Below, one piece after another: positions 1-11,900 of a stretch of 64,000 nucleotides of DNA. The position numbers and the translations under genes are program-made. Where the stretch lies: positions 1-64,000 of the forward strand of contig JAIXMN010000014.1 in the NCBI GenBank assembly GCA_025716815.1. The letters are read 5' to 3'. Positions within the stretch are counted from its first letter, which is position 1; each line of letters begins with the position of its first letter. Below the pieces are notes generated by a model that saw only the letters and a program-made list of their open reading frames with translations, was not told the origin of the DNA and did not search any database. Source of the DNA: Dichotomocladium elegans. Taxonomy: Eukaryota; Mucoromycota; Mucoromycetes; Mucorales; Lichtheimiaceae.

Positions 1-11
1 TCCGTCGATGA

Positions 12-874
12 GTGTGTGAGGTCCATTCCTTCCAGGAGCGGCCGCGTCAGCATTCGCGACATCCCTCTGTTCCAGTGCAGGGATTGACCCTGTCCGACCC
101 CGGCCAAAAGGTGTTCAGCTCGGTGGAAGAGTTCCTCCGCCGCTTCCAGCTCGTTCTTGAGGCTGGTGAGGTGGATGTGGACCACGACTGGCAGCGCTGG
201 CTCGCGCTTGCTATGCCCGCCAACCTGAGTAACTGGTTTGATTCTTACGTTGCTAACAAAGGATATGACTGGTCACAGGTTTGCCGAGTGTTCGCCGAAC
301 GTTTCCATGGTACGAGTCGTTCGCTGTCTGCCGCCACCAAGGTGTTCACGATGGAGATGCCCCGTGGGGCAAATATCCTCGACTACGGTGACGAGTACCA
401 AGACGCGATGAAGAAGGCTGGCATCAAGGACGACGAGAATATGGCGATGCGTTTCTTGTTTTCCCTGGAAGCCGACTTCCAGCAGGACGTTCGAGTTGCG
501 TGGCATGGCCAGCATGGCTCCCGTCGACCCCAATGCGTTGAGGAGGTTGTCCGACTTGGCGTACTGATCCAGGCGACGGAGATCCGCACTCGCAATCGTA
601 GTTCGCGTGCCCAACGTGACGACCCTGCCGAGCACCACCACCACCGCTATTCCGATCGACGATCGAGAAACCGTTCCTTCCGCGCGACGGACACGATTGG
701 CGTCACGAACGTCGTGAACGTTCAGAGCGTCGTCGGCGCAGCAAGTCCCCCCAGCCCAAGCCAAAACCTACCAAGGAACTCACCGAAGAGCAGCGTGCCA
801 TCAAGGAAAGCCGCTGCATCTATTGCAAGAAGGACTGGAGCAAGGGCCATCGCTGCGAGGAATACAGATCGCGA
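12..874 (+). pseudogene. Gag of the decayed Ty3/Gypsy element
   Basis: The stretch from about base 60 to 600 reads as a retrotransposon Gag capsid region (W-rich helical core, with WQRWLALAMP and WSQVCRVFAERF). After a frame change near 660-700 a second frame gives a basic tail followed by a zinc knuckle, CIYCKKDWSKGHRC, at about 817-860 and a stop near 874. The true start is outside the window; the first in-frame codon seen here is GTG, so it is not a start. A further frame carries the linker towards the protease. Gag would package the element RNA in cytoplasmic particles. The frame break is seen directly; that it is decay rather than programmed frameshifting is inferred from the other breaks. 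Confidence 0.8.
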
Positions 875-1117
875 TGAAGGAGAAGAGGGAGCGCAAGAGG
901 CTTAACCGCCTAACCCTCAACAAGACCGCCACTGCCGATTCGTGCCCTGCTCGACAGGTTGCCGAAAAGAAGCACCCCGCCGACGAGGAGCTCGAGCTCA
1001 TGGAGCTTGATGCCGATGCCTGTCTGGAACTGGCTAAACATTCGTCCGGTAAGCGATTGCGTTTGAATGCGTTGAATACCCGAAGCGATTCTTTAAGGCT
1101 GACAACTCCTATCCTCA

Positions 1118-4100
1118 TACAGAGTGAGCGTCTCTTGGGTCTCTCGACACCGGAGCGGAAATGTCGGTTCTTAATAAAGATATTTGCTTAAAAAACAACT
1201 GGGTTATCAATGACGCTTCAGGACTCATCCTATACGCTGGAAAAAATGATCAATTACCCCGTTTGGGCACCACCGATCGCTTCTTATACGCTACAACCAT
1301 CGAACTATCAAGCATTCGTTTGAAGTTATGGATCTTAATGATGACACCGATGTCATAATAGGTCTAGACTTACTGCCAAGACTTGGTGTTGCTTTGACTG
1401 GCGTTGCGACAAGGTGGGATGATGACGACGAACTATTAAACAAGAAGGATGAACGTGTCGTGCCATATGAAGATGAAGCCGAACCGAACAATTCACCTGC
1501 AGGTACACCGTCTGAACAAACTGCATTCCATAGGGCACTCGAACCATATATCAAGGCCAATGCAACGATCCCGAAAGATGCTTTCTGTACGGTACCTGAG
1601 TCAGTCATCTATCTCGACACTCCCAAAGGTGTATCCGCATATCAACGACAATACCCTTTACCTTATGCTGTACGTCCCATTGTTGATGATGCTGTCAAAA
1701 GTTGGCTCGAAGACGGTATTATTGTCAAGGCATCCGTCAATTCCAGCTGGAACAGTCCTCTCACTTTGGCCGACAAGAAGGATGAATATGGCAACAAGAC
1801 TGGCAAACGTCCATGTCTGGATCCTCGCCACATTAATAAGTATCTTCCTGATGACCGATATCCATTACCTTTGATCAAGGAAATCTTTTCATCCTTAGGT
1901 GGTTCAGCTGTATTCACTACGCTAGATCTCAAGAGCGCGTTCCATCGATTCCAGATTAATGAAGCTGACCAGCACAAGACCACATTCACTCACGATGGAA
2001 TCCAATACATGTTCCGCGGATGTCCTTTCGGTTTGAAACCCATATCGTCCAAGTTCCAAAGAGTGATGTCGTCGATTTACAAGGAGATGCCATTTGTCCA
2101 AACCTTCGTGGATGATATCGTAGTACACTCGCGTACAATGGCTGAACATACACGCCACGTCCAATTGGCTATCCAAGCACTGACCAACGTCAATTTGCTC
2201 CTCAATCCCGCAAAGTGCCATTTTGCCCAACGATCGGTTTATTTACTTGGATTCTGTATCTCGCAGAGTGGTATTACCCCTGATGAACGAAAACTTACCA
2301 ATGTCCTACAGTGGCCTATACCCGAACGGGCAAGGATGTAATGCGTTTCATGGGGATCATCAATTATTTCCGCGACCATATTCCAAAGGTTTCTGAGATC
2401 AGTGCGCCACTCGATGCGTTACGTTCCGCTGGATCTTTGAATCAGCTCTGGACTGACGAGCATACTGCCTGCTTCAATAAGCTGAAAGCTCTGTTAGCTG
2501 AGCGTACCCTCTTGCGATACCCAGATCTCTCATTACCGTTTTACGTGGCTACTGATGCATCCAACTACGGGATTGGCGCCGTCCTCTTTCAAATGAACGA
2601 TGGTGTGAAGCAATATGTATCGTTTATGGCTCGCTCTCTCAGCAAATCCGAACGCAACTATTCAACAACCAAACGAGAGCTGCTAGCAGTTGTATATGCG
2701 CTACAGAAGTTTCATCAGTATCTATGGGGAAATCCATTCACCCTATACACCGATCATAAAGCGCTGACATACCTACATACCCAGAAGATTGCTAATCCTA
2801 TGATGATTAACTGGTTAGATACTCTTCTCGATTATTCCTTCCAAGTGATTCATCTACCAGGTATTGAGAATGTGCTGCCCGATAACCTTTCTCGCTTGTT
2901 CGCCCCTGCCGACCAGCTGGAGGGGGGTGATGTTCCTATTATACGGTCAGCAAAGAAAAATCCGTCCAACAAACGTGTATTCGTCATCAAGCCTTTCGAA
3001 TTTCCACAAGATACGATGTGTCCACCTGAGGCCGAACGTCCAGCATTGTTGGAAAAGGCACACTTAACGGGCGGTCATGAAGGAGCAGAGCATATTGTGC
3101 GATCGCTGCATGCCGATGGTGTCCACTGGGCAAACTTGTTCCAAGATGCGGTAGAGCACGTACGATCATGCATTCAATGTCAACGTTACAACATTGGCAA
3201 ACGAGGTTTCAATCCCTTGCGACCAATATACGCATACTTACCAGGTGATCACTGGGCAGTTGACTTGATTAACTTTCATCGCACTTCATGCAAAGGAAAC
3301 AATTACATTATCGTCTTTGTCGATGTGTGCACACGCTTTTGTATACTGCGCGCACTACCAGACAAGGCGGCCGATACCATCATTGAAGTTTTCAAGTCTG
3401 TATTCTGCGATTTCGGACTACCCAAGATTATTCAGTCAGATAACGGAAGCGAATTCAAGAACTTCAAGATGAAGACCTTTGTTGAGAATCTGGGAATTGA
3501 CCACCGACTTACTACGCCTTATCACCCACGCGCTAATGGTGTTGCCGAACGATGGGTGCAAACCACGCTGAGTGTCATTCGCAAGAAACTACAAGGTGCT
3601 GGTAAAGACTGGGATTTCTACGTTCCCAGTACACAGCTGGAAATCAACAGCCGCATTTCTGAGAGGTTGGGTTCCTCCCCATTCTCCCTCATGTTCGCGC
3701 GACGAATTAACGAGTTGAAAGACTACCGCGACAAGAATGCTGTTGAAAAACGCGCGTCCACACACGAGGAATTAATGGAGCGTGCCGCGTATATGCACGA
3801 TGTCGTCTTTCCTGCCTTGAAACGAAAAGTGGAAGAGCATGGAGATAAACAGAAGAAAAAATTTGACGAAAAACATCACTTGACAGACTTCCCAGAAAGG
3901 AGTCATGTGATGGTCCGTGTACAGAACCGGAAAAGCAAGCTAGCTCCGATCTTTGAAGGACCTTATACCGTGCTACGCAAAACACAAGGAGGATCATATG
4001 TGTTGCAAGACGAAACTGGAGCGTTAATGCCTCGCGACTATTCACCCTCTGAGATGAAACTGATCAATCAAGACGAAGTTGTCCCTCAAGATGAATTATA

Positions 4101-4395
4101 TGAAGTACAGGCCATCATTGCACACAAAGGAAAGCCAGGAAACCGTCAATATCGCGTACGATGGAAGGGTTATGGACCTGAAGATGATCAATGGTTGACA
4201 CCCGACAAATTCACCGATCCTGGATTCATCATCGAATACTGGCATAGACTGGGACAAGATGAAAAGAATGCTGATGTACCACCCGAAATTGAGTCATCGC
4301 ACAAAAAGGATAAAGTACCCAGCAAGAAACGATCACGATCTGACTATAACAAGACCGACAAGAATTTGAGAAGAAGTCAGAGACGACGATCTTAA
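1118..4395 (+). pseudogene. Pol (protease, RT, RNase H, integrase, chromodomain) of the decayed element
   Basis: The protease active site LDTGAEMSVL is at about 1141-1170 and is followed by a frame break. Reverse transcriptase runs from about 1600 to 2330 with TTLDLKSAFHRFQI and the catalytic box FVDDIVV. A one-base frame change near 2325 separates it from the block at 2335-4395. That block holds the end of RT, RNase H (YVATDASNYGIGAVLF), the integrase zinc region (CIQCQRYN), the DDE core (DHWAVDLI, QSDNGSEF, ANGVAERW) and a C-terminal chromodomain ending near residue 640 (RVRWKGYGPEDDQW). Chromodomain integrases steer insertion by binding histone marks, which is family knowledge. The copy cannot make one continuous polyprotein as it stands. 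Confidence 0.92.
2914..2932 (+). promoter_or_regulatory. Central polypurine tract-like copy
   Basis: The sequence cagctggaggggggtgatg lies between the RNase H and integrase parts of pol. It nearly repeats the 3' polypurine tract just before the LTR at 4455-4470 (ctggaggggggtaatg). The intact element at 8454-14209 has the same arrangement. A second plus-strand priming site is the obvious reading, but this is inference. Confidence 0.6.
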
Positions 4396-4454
4396 TTTAC
4401 TCAATATCCCGCAATCGACCATACTCCCTACAATTCCTTCACGATTGTCCCAAT

Positions 4455-4468
4455 CTGGAGGGGGGTAA
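4455..4468 (+). promoter_or_regulatory. 3' polypurine tract
   Basis: The G-rich run ctggaggggggtaa directly precedes the first TG of the LTR. It is the expected primer site for plus-strand DNA synthesis in an LTR retrotransposon. Confidence 0.8.
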
Positions 4469-4948
4469 TGTCGCATAGGTGATTGCAAGAGCACCAATGA
4501 AGTGAATATCCATGGCAATGATGTAAAGAACTGGAACAACCGCAATACAGAAACACGACTCAGCCAAGGGAAACACGATCATACATAGCCACTAGATCCA
4601 TATCCACAGTCTTTTCTCCTCTATTTTTTCCCACTGGGTTTTTTGAGGTTTTACCGACGTGAGGATGGTCTGGGATTCAGCTACAGGAACGAACGAAAAG
4701 TTTTTCTATGACTTGTCAAGTACCGCACCCCAACAACTCTCTTATGGAAATTTCCAGGACAATTGACCCATGTCAATCGGGCGGAATCTATTTTACCCAT
4801 AACAATATATAAACAACTATGTAGTGTAGGAGTAAACAGACAGAAGAATTTTTCTTTCTATTAAAAACACCTCCAAGAGTCTCATTGTACTTTGACAGTC
4901 TCTACAAACCTTATTTACCACACATATGACGCATGAGTGAGTACAACA
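4469..4948 (+). repeat. 3' LTR of the decayed Ty3/Gypsy element (right edge uncertain)
   Basis: The LTR begins with tgtcgcatag directly after the polypurine tract. It contains a TATA-like box (aatatataaac, near 4804) about 120-150 bases before its end, and runs to a CA near 4933 or 4948. The right border is uncertain because the partner LTR is not in the window. Confidence 0.65.
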
Positions 4949-4986
4949 TACCTTATTAAAACCTCGAGACGCAGCTTCATCAAGAA

Positions 4987-5357
4987 TACAGGATTTTCAA
5001 GAAGAAGTTTGCCACAAAATTTAGTTGTTTGTATAGACCGTCTAGGTTTTTCGTTTTTTTTTGGCTTCAAATTCGAATACAAATTTTAGTATTTCGTTTC
5101 TCTTCTTCCTTTGAAATTAGAATGAAACATAAATGGTTGGCCTCCCAAAATTATTCTGGTGTAAAAAGAAGAGAAGGAAGACTCACCTATAGCCTTGATT
5201 GAAATGTTCTTGCTACTATTGCCTTTAAATTTGACAAAAGGGTAGCAACGAAATACTAAAATTTGTATTCGAATTTGAAGCAAAAAAAAACGAAAAACCT
5301 AGACCGTCTATATGAACAACTAAAATTTGTGGCAAAGTTCTTCTTGAAAATCCTGTA
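4987..5357. repeat. MITE copy 1, long terminal inverted repeats, TA-flanked
   Basis: The unit starts CAGGATTTTCAAGAAGAA and ends with the reverse complement of that sequence, and both ends are flanked by TA. The inverted repeats extend for about 108 bases with few mismatches. A TA target and CAGG ends fit a non-autonomous Tc1/mariner-class element. It encodes no transposase. It is related to copy 2 at 5729-6096 but lies in the opposite orientation. Confidence 0.9.
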
Positions 5358-5728
5358 CCTTGTCCTGGTCGAGCCTCGGTCCTGTCCTGTAAACCGTTTC
5401 TGCTCTTATCCCGAAGTATCTGATCCGTCTTGTCGCGCCTCTCCAGCTCTGCCTTGTTCCTGGTAGTTATCCGACTTGGTGTATGCTGCGTAATGGAAAG
5501 TACCTAACACCCACCCCTTTAGTCTAGCTCTTGACTTGCTTCCTGTTCTCTTCTTGTCTTGTTTTGATCTGCCATCTGGCATACTTCTGGTTAGTAGTAC
5601 TAGCGTTGATTTTAGAATAGCTTCCTGATCTTTCCACTTTATTCCATTACTTCTGCATTACTGCTATCTTCCAGTTCCTAGTCCGTGCCTTCCTCTTATC
5701 CTGTCCTCTGTCCGAGCGCAAGTCCTGT
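5358..5728. other. Spacer between the two MITEs, no gene recognised
   Basis: This is pyrimidine-rich sequence with no convincing coding potential on either strand. It may be the remaining flank of the DIRS element or older host DNA; nothing in it decides this. Confidence 0.5.
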
Positions 5729-6096
5729 TACAGGATTTTCAAGAAGAAGTTTGCCACAAATTTTAGTTGTTCATATAGACCGTCTAGGTTTTTCGTTTTT
5801 TTTTGCTTCAAATTCGAATACAAATTTTAGTATTTCGTTGCTATCCTTTTGTCAAATTTAAAGGCAATAGCAGCAAGAACATTTCAATCAAGACTATAGG
5901 TGAGTCTTCCTTCTCCTCTTTTTACATCAGAATAGTTTTGGGAGGCCAACCATTTATGTTTCATTCTAATTTCAAAGGAAGGAGAAACGAAATACTAAAA
6001 TTTGTATTCGAATTTGAAGCAAAAAAAAACGAAAAACCTAGACAGTCTATATGAACAACTAAATTTTGTGGCAAACTTCTTCTTGGAAATCCTGTA
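5729..6096. repeat. MITE copy 2, inverted relative to copy 1
   Basis: The 364-base body (5731-6094) has the same CAGGATTTTC ends, flanked by TA on both sides. Its interior matches the reverse complement of copy 1 at most positions, with small indels. It directly abuts the truncated DIRS recombinase reading frame, so it either inserted into that gene or marks a later rearrangement. Confidence 0.9.
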
Positions 6097-6641
6097 TCTA
6101 GACTACCCCCAGTTGTATTCTGACAGTTATGTGTCCTCCGCATATCCGCTAAGAAATTCACCAGATCCTCCGGCGTGAAATCGGTGCACGAGACGTTGTT
6201 GGCAGATGCCCAGGCCAGGAACCGTAATTGATTTTTGCGGTAACACTTATTGGTACCATTAGCTGCAAGTTGCTGCGCCAGAAGGTCCTCGATCGCCTGC
6301 GCATTGAGGTTCCGGCGTTCTAATTTGTTCCTGATAATTGCCACACGGAGAGCATCCAATTGTGGTGCAATAGGGGGTGAGTGGTCTTCGGAGAGGTCGT
6401 TATGATTGACTCCAGAGGTAATAACCAAGGAGGAGTCAGAGCTAGTCGCTGTATCACCGGGAACCAAAGGGCGCTGGGCCAATACGGAACCACTAGCGTC
6501 ACCATAGGTAGCTGTTCCTGTATGATCTTGTTGACCACCCGCGTGATGAGGTTCCAAGGTGGGTTTATGAACGGGTTGTGAAACGTCGTCCATGGAATGG
6601 AGAACGCATCCGTGTGGATGGCATCCGGGTCGGGCATCCAA
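6097..6641 (-). pseudogene. DIRS tyrosine recombinase, N-terminal part only
   Basis: The frame opens with a long polar leader. From about residue 90 it gives a helical segment of the kind that forms the DNA-binding SAM-like domain of tyrosine recombinases (NKCYRKNQLRFLAWASANN, then FTPEDLVNFLADMRR). The catalytic domain with its R-H-R-Y residues is missing because the reading ends at the MITE border near 6096; beyond it the frame runs into MITE sequence. It overlaps the end of pol in another frame, as is usual in DIRS elements. Such recombinases insert the circular cDNA without a target duplication, which is family knowledge. The assignment rests on position and the helical domain rather than on catalytic residues. 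Confidence 0.75.
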
Positions 6642-8448
6642 GATACGTACTTTGACAACAATCTGGTTGTCCTGTCAGCGAATAGATCGACCGAGAATGG
6701 GCCCCATGTACGGTGGATTTGTTGGAAAAGGGCAGGCCGGATCATCCATTGATTCTTGAAATATTGGCGGCAAGACTCGAAATCGGCGATGGTGTTGTGG
6801 ACTCCTTGGATATGTTGGGCCTGGAGCATAATCTTGTTCTCCAGACACCACCGCCAGACTTCGGTGGCCAGTTCCAGGAGGGGAAGAGAGCGAGTTCCAC
6901 CTTGCTTGTTGATGTATGTCATGCTGGTGGTATTGTCGGTTCTGATCAGTACTGTCGAGCGTTGTGGTGGGTGGAAGGTTTGGAGAGCCAGAAGAGCTGC
7001 CTTGGGTTCCCGCCAATTTATGGATTGGGCCGCCTCCTCTTTTGTCCAATAACCATGTGCTCGACGATGATTCCAACTGCAACCCCACCCGGTATCGCTT
7101 GCATCGACAAAGATTGTCTGTGATGGCGTCGAAGGGAGCAGTGAGCGTCCGTTCCATTTGCGGATGTTCGTGTACCACCATTGAAGTTCCTCCAAACTCG
7201 CTTGATCGAGCGGGCGAGGCGAATCCCAATCCGCATCTGCCTTCACTGTTTGGTTCTTGTAATATAGCAGGCGTCGAGTATATAAACGAGCAGGGAAGAT
7301 AGCAAAGGTTGCTGACTGAATACGCATCGTTAGGCTGTGGATGATCCATGGAGACTGCCGAAGGGGGTTGTCCAGGACTTGCTTGATCGAACGGCGGATG
7401 TCCCGAAGTTTCGCTGGCGGAAGTAAAGCAGTCATTGAACGGGTATTCAATACAAAGCCGAGATGTTCCAGTTGTTGGGTGGGGATGAGAACGGACTTCT
7501 TGTAGTTGACTAGCCAACCGAGATGTTGCAAGAGGGAGACAACCTGATGAGACTGTTCCATCGCCAATTGCTTGGACTCGGCGAGGAGAAGCCAATCGTC
7601 CAAGTATGCGGAGATCCTGATGCCCAGCGAGCGCAGATGTTCTAAGATGGGCCTGCACACTTTGGTGAACACAAAGGGACTTGTGGACAAGCCAAAGGCG
7701 GTCGTACAGTATTGGTAGACTTGGCCTTTCCAATTCAGGCGTAGGAACCGTCTCGAAGCTGGGTGAAGCCCTATGTGAAGAAAGGCGTCGGACAAATCGA
7801 TTGAAACCAGATAATCGTTGGGTCTTATCATTAGTGCGACTTCCCGGATGGTTTCCATCTTGAAATGCGGAGCCTCCAGGTATTGATTCAGACGTTTGAG
7901 ATTGAAAACTGGGCGGACGCCGCCATTCTTCTTGGGGATCACGAACAGAGAGCTGTAAAAGCCTGGTGTTCGTCGAACTTCCATATCGGAGACAGGTTCG
8001 ATTGCTTGCTTGGACAGCAGATCGTTGATTGCTTGGTCGATCAACAGAATCTGGTCAGGGCCAAAAGGCTGGATGGGTGTTGGGGTTGTTGTGGTTGGTG
8101 GCTGGGTGTGAAATTGAATGTTGTAGCCGTGTTGTATGGTGGTGTCGACAAATGAGTTGAGAGAAAGTTGGGTCCAATGTGTATAAAACTTGCTGAGCCG
8201 ACCTCCTACTGGGTCGGATGGTGGCCTGGTTGGGGCAGTTGTTGAGATTACTGACGGAAGGGATTGGTGGACTGCTTGTTGTGGTTGTTGCTGCGGTGGT
8301 TGGTCCGAAAGGAGTTGCTGTCGCTGTTGCTGTTGCTGTTGCTGCTGTTGTTGTTGGTGTTGTAGTTGTTGGCATTGTTGAAACCACCCTGCTGAGAGGG
8401 TGGACCTGGCCAAAAAAATGGTTGATCTGGGCCATTCGAGAAAGAGCC
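6320..8448 (-). CDS. DIRS Pol: reverse transcriptase, RNase H, methyltransferase-like domain
   Basis: The frame is open from the LTR junction to a stop at 6320. After a glutamine-rich leader, the RT domain shows GVRPVFNLKRLNQYL, SIDLSDAFLHIGLHP and the catalytic AYLDDWLLLA. RNase H follows (IFVDASDTGWGCSW, RTDNTTSMTYINKQGG). The C-terminal third carries the DIRS-type N6-methyltransferase-like segment with FSVDLFADR and NPPW. The start codon is unknown: the frame overlaps the end of gag in another frame, so translation may depend on frameshifting or reinitiation. An upstream ATG at 8464 belongs to the inserted LTR and is not the native start. The frame itself is intact, so this DIRS copy was probably young before it was hit. 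Confidence 0.92.
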
Positions 8449-8453
8449 CGAAG

Positions 8454-8835
8454 TGTGGAATCAAGGGGTTTTAAGAATAAAAAGAGACAGAATATGATTC
8501 TGTGAGACTCGCAAAAGGATTGTTTTTTATTGAGTGCCAATAATGGGCCTATTTATAAGAAGTGCTTATCAAAACGGTCACTCTGGAGGTTGGGTGTGGA
8601 TAATCATCTAGGCGGTCTCCCGGGACGGTGGACCAGTTAAAAGGTTGATAAAGAAGTTCATCATTTACCCTTGTGATTATAACTGCGTCCTGAGACAGGT
8701 CCGGGATAAAATTATGAATCCGGATAGCGCGAGAGTAATTATGATAACGGCGCTCGAAGAGTGAAACAAAGTGTTGATGTCCCGTATAATCCAGGGACAC
8801 TGCTGTTAGGTAAGAAAATAGTCGTGGATACGACA
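8454..8835 (-). repeat. 3' LTR of the intact Ty3/Gypsy element
   Basis: It is 382 bases long, identical to 13828-14209, and preceded on the minus strand by the polypurine tract. On the minus strand it holds a TATA box (complement of 8550-8557) and AATAAA-like signals downstream. Confidence 0.97.
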
Positions 8836-8849
8836 TTACCCCCCACCAG
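8836..8849 (-). promoter_or_regulatory. 3' polypurine tract
   Basis: On the minus strand this reads cctggtggggggtaa directly before the 3' LTR. It matches the internal copy at 10453-10466. Confidence 0.85.
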
Positions 8850-8969
8850 GTTGGATCAACCGTTGATAAGTTATCAGAGCACTAAATAATGAGTGATGGC
8901 GTTGTCTGGAAAAAACCCTTAAAGAAGTAAAAACCCTGTGGGAGAAAAAGTGAAGGGAAAAAGACGTGC

Positions 8970-11900
8970 CTAAGTGCGTCTGCGTTTTGCCTGTCGATCA
9001 GAGCGACGTGTAGGCAGTGTATTGCGTTTATCTGGCTCTGTCATTGACGCTGTAGCCAAATGTTGCGCAGTTGCTTGATGACTTGTGCGTGGTGTCGGAT
9101 TGCGGCGATTCCAGTATTCGTTGATTAGCTTAAGATCGTTGAAATGCTCGGCTGGCTCCCATGTGTCATCCTTTGGCTCATAGCCTTTCCATCGGACACG
9201 GTAGAGGTAGTTGCCAGATGAGCCCTTGTGATCCACTATTGCCTGAGTCTCGTAAAAGTCATCGCCCGAAGCAATGCTGTCTTGTGAGATCAGCTTAATG
9301 TGGGAAGGTGGAATGTCGCGTGAAAGCAAGGAACCCGTTTCATCAGTCAAAGTGTAGGGTCCACCATGTCTGCGACGACCATGCACTGTAAATGGACCTT
9401 CGTAACGAGGATCGGTCTTTTTCTTCCTGTTGACATTTAGGATCATGACCTTGCTACCAACAGGGAATTCGCTTAAGATGCGATGTTTGCTGTTGAATTT
9501 CCCTTGCTGGGCCTCGTGAAGAGCTTTGACACGTTCAGAGATAGCTGGAATGACGACCTCGTTCATGTAATGTTCACGGGTGTCTGCAGCTCGTGTCACA
9601 TCGTTGATATCGGCGACTTCGACGCTTGAGTAGTCCTGCCAGAGATTAGGCTGTCGAGCAAACATGAGAGAGAAAGGACGAGAGTCGTGCAGCGATGTGT
9701 GTTTGCTGTTGATAGCTAATTGTGCACTGGGAAGATACATATCCCAATCCTCTGTTTTTCCTTCTAACCTCTTGATGACTGTTGCTTTAGCCGTTTGTAC
9801 CCAACGCTCAGCCAAACCATTGGCACGCGGATTATAGGGTGTGACAAGACGATGGTCAATTCCGGAATGTTCCACCACAAGGCGTACTAATTCGTTTACA
9901 AACTCTGTACCGTTGTCTGACTGTAAGATCTTCGGAAAGCCATAGTCACAAAAGACGTGGATGAGTTGTTTAGCGATTGAAAGAGCCGATTTGTCAGGTA
10001 TAGCTCGAAGAATGCAGAATCTCGAGAAGACGTCTACCATGACCAAAACATAATTATTGCCAGATGGAGAAGTGGCGTTAAACTCGCACAGATCAATAGC
10101 CCAGTGATCACCTGGCTTGTCTGCGGTAATGTTGCGTAAAGGGTGGTAACCGTGTTTGCCGATGTTGTAGCGTTGGCACGCTTGACACTTGGCAACGGTA
10201 TTGAGAGCATCTCTCTTCAAGTTAGTCCAATGTATACCTTCTTTGTGCAACTCAGTCACAATTGTATCAGCACCAAAGTGACCATTGAGATGAGCCTTTT
10301 CTAGTAATATGGGACGTTCTTCCTCAGGAGGCGTCATGAAGTCCAAAGGCGTAGCAGAAGCAGAACGCTGAAGAAGCGGTTCAGCATTGCTTGTAGGGCG
10401 TACAGGTTTTAAACTGCCCAAAGTAGGGGTGCGACCAATGGTTTCGGAGATATTACCCCCCACCAGCTTCTTCGGAGAGAAGAGGCGACTGAGAGTATCC
10501 GGAAGAATGTTGGTGATGCCAGGAATATGAACAACCTGAAAGTTGTAATCACACAACGTGTCGAACCAGTTCACCATCATCGGATTGGCAATTGGTTGAG
10601 TGTGCAGAAACGTTAGAGCACGATGGTCGGTGTAAAGAGTGAATTTGTTGCCCCACAAAAACGAGTGAAACTTCTTGAGAGCATATACGACAGCGAGAAG
10701 CTCACGTTTCGTAGTGGAATAAGAACGTTCAGCTTTGTTCAGAGCACGCGCCATAAAACCAATATAACGGTACTGATTGTTCTGGATTTGATAAAGACAG
10801 CAACCTATGCCAGTGTCAGAAGCATCTGTGGCAACATGGTAGGGCAAAGTCTCATCCGGATAGCTCAATACAGGAGCAGCATGGAGAGCAGCCTTGATAG
10901 CATTAAATGCATGAAGATGGTGTTGTGTCCATAATCCTGAAAGCTGTTTAGCGTTGCGTAGACGGTCCAAAGGAGAAGTGAGGACGGCAACGTTCGGAAT
11001 GTGATCGCGGAAGTAATTGACGAGGCCCAAAAATTTCTGGATGTCATGGCCTGTCGTGGGCACAGGGATCTGGTCCACATTGCAAATTTTCCGAGGGTCC
11101 AAATTGACACCCCTGGCACTTACACAAAAGCCCAATAAATAAACGGCGGATTGTGCCAAATGCGATTTTTCCGGATTGAGAACCAAGTTAACCTCTGAGA
11201 GACGTCTGATAGCCTCCTGCACGTGCAACACGTGGTCAGATAAATTGTTCGAAAAGATAATAATGTCATCGATGTAAGTGACTGCGTTGGGCATGTTGTC
11301 GAAAACAATGTGCATTACACGTTGAAATTGGCTCGAAAGAAACTTGAGACCAAAAGGTGCGCCAACAAAGCAGTACTGTCGATCCTTGAATGTGAAGGTG
11401 GTTTTGTGCTGACGCTCCTCATGAATCTTGAAGCGATGAAATGCGCTCTTCAAATCCAGAGTTGTGAACACCGTAGCACCCTTCATTCGTTGGAAAATCG
11501 ATCGAATGAGTGGAACAGGATAACTGCTATCAGGAAGCAAGTTATTGATCAAGCGTGGATCCAGACAGGGACGAAATGCAGTCGGGTTTCCCTGGGAATC
11601 CTTCTTAGGAGCGAAAGTCATGGGGCTATTCCAACCAGAACCAGCTGGAGCAGGACGAATGATCCCATCAGCAAGCCAATTGTCAATGTGTTCCTGCAGA
11701 AGAGGAATCAGCTTGTCAGCTAATGGATATTGTCGGCGGCTCACGACTTTGCCAGCAGGAGTATGCAAATAAACAACAGATTCCGGAATAGTACAAAATG
11801 AAGACGGCGGAATGGATGCGTTTTCCTGAAGAAATGGTTCAATATCAGCCAAGAAGCGAGAATGCTCCTCAGGTGTGCCAGCCGGAGAATCATTTGGCGT

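Larger units (their letters stand above)
1..4948 (+). mobile_element. Ty3/Gypsy chromovirus-type LTR retrotransposon, decayed, 5' end outside window
   Basis: The order of domains is gag, protease, reverse transcriptase, RNase H, integrase, chromodomain, then a polypurine tract and one LTR, which is the Ty3/Gypsy chromovirus order. The 5' LTR and the start of gag lie left of base 1. At least four frame breaks separate the coding blocks (in gag near 660-700, between gag and protease, inside protease near 1300, and near 2325), so the copy is a pseudo-element. It belongs to the same broad group as the intact element at 8454-14209: both share the chromodomain, the PAGTP-type linker and the polypurine tract, but the proteins are clearly different in sequence. 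Confidence 0.93.

Noticed and set aside
5086..6054. Two matching 61-residue open frames, one in each MITE
   Set aside because: They match because the DNA of the two MITEs matches. They lie in opposite orientation together with the elements and show no codon-level signal.
8190..8505. Plus-strand frames rich in Cys, Val or Ala
   Set aside because: They are shadows of the Gln/Asn-coding triplet repeat of the DIRS gag/pol overlap on the minus strand.
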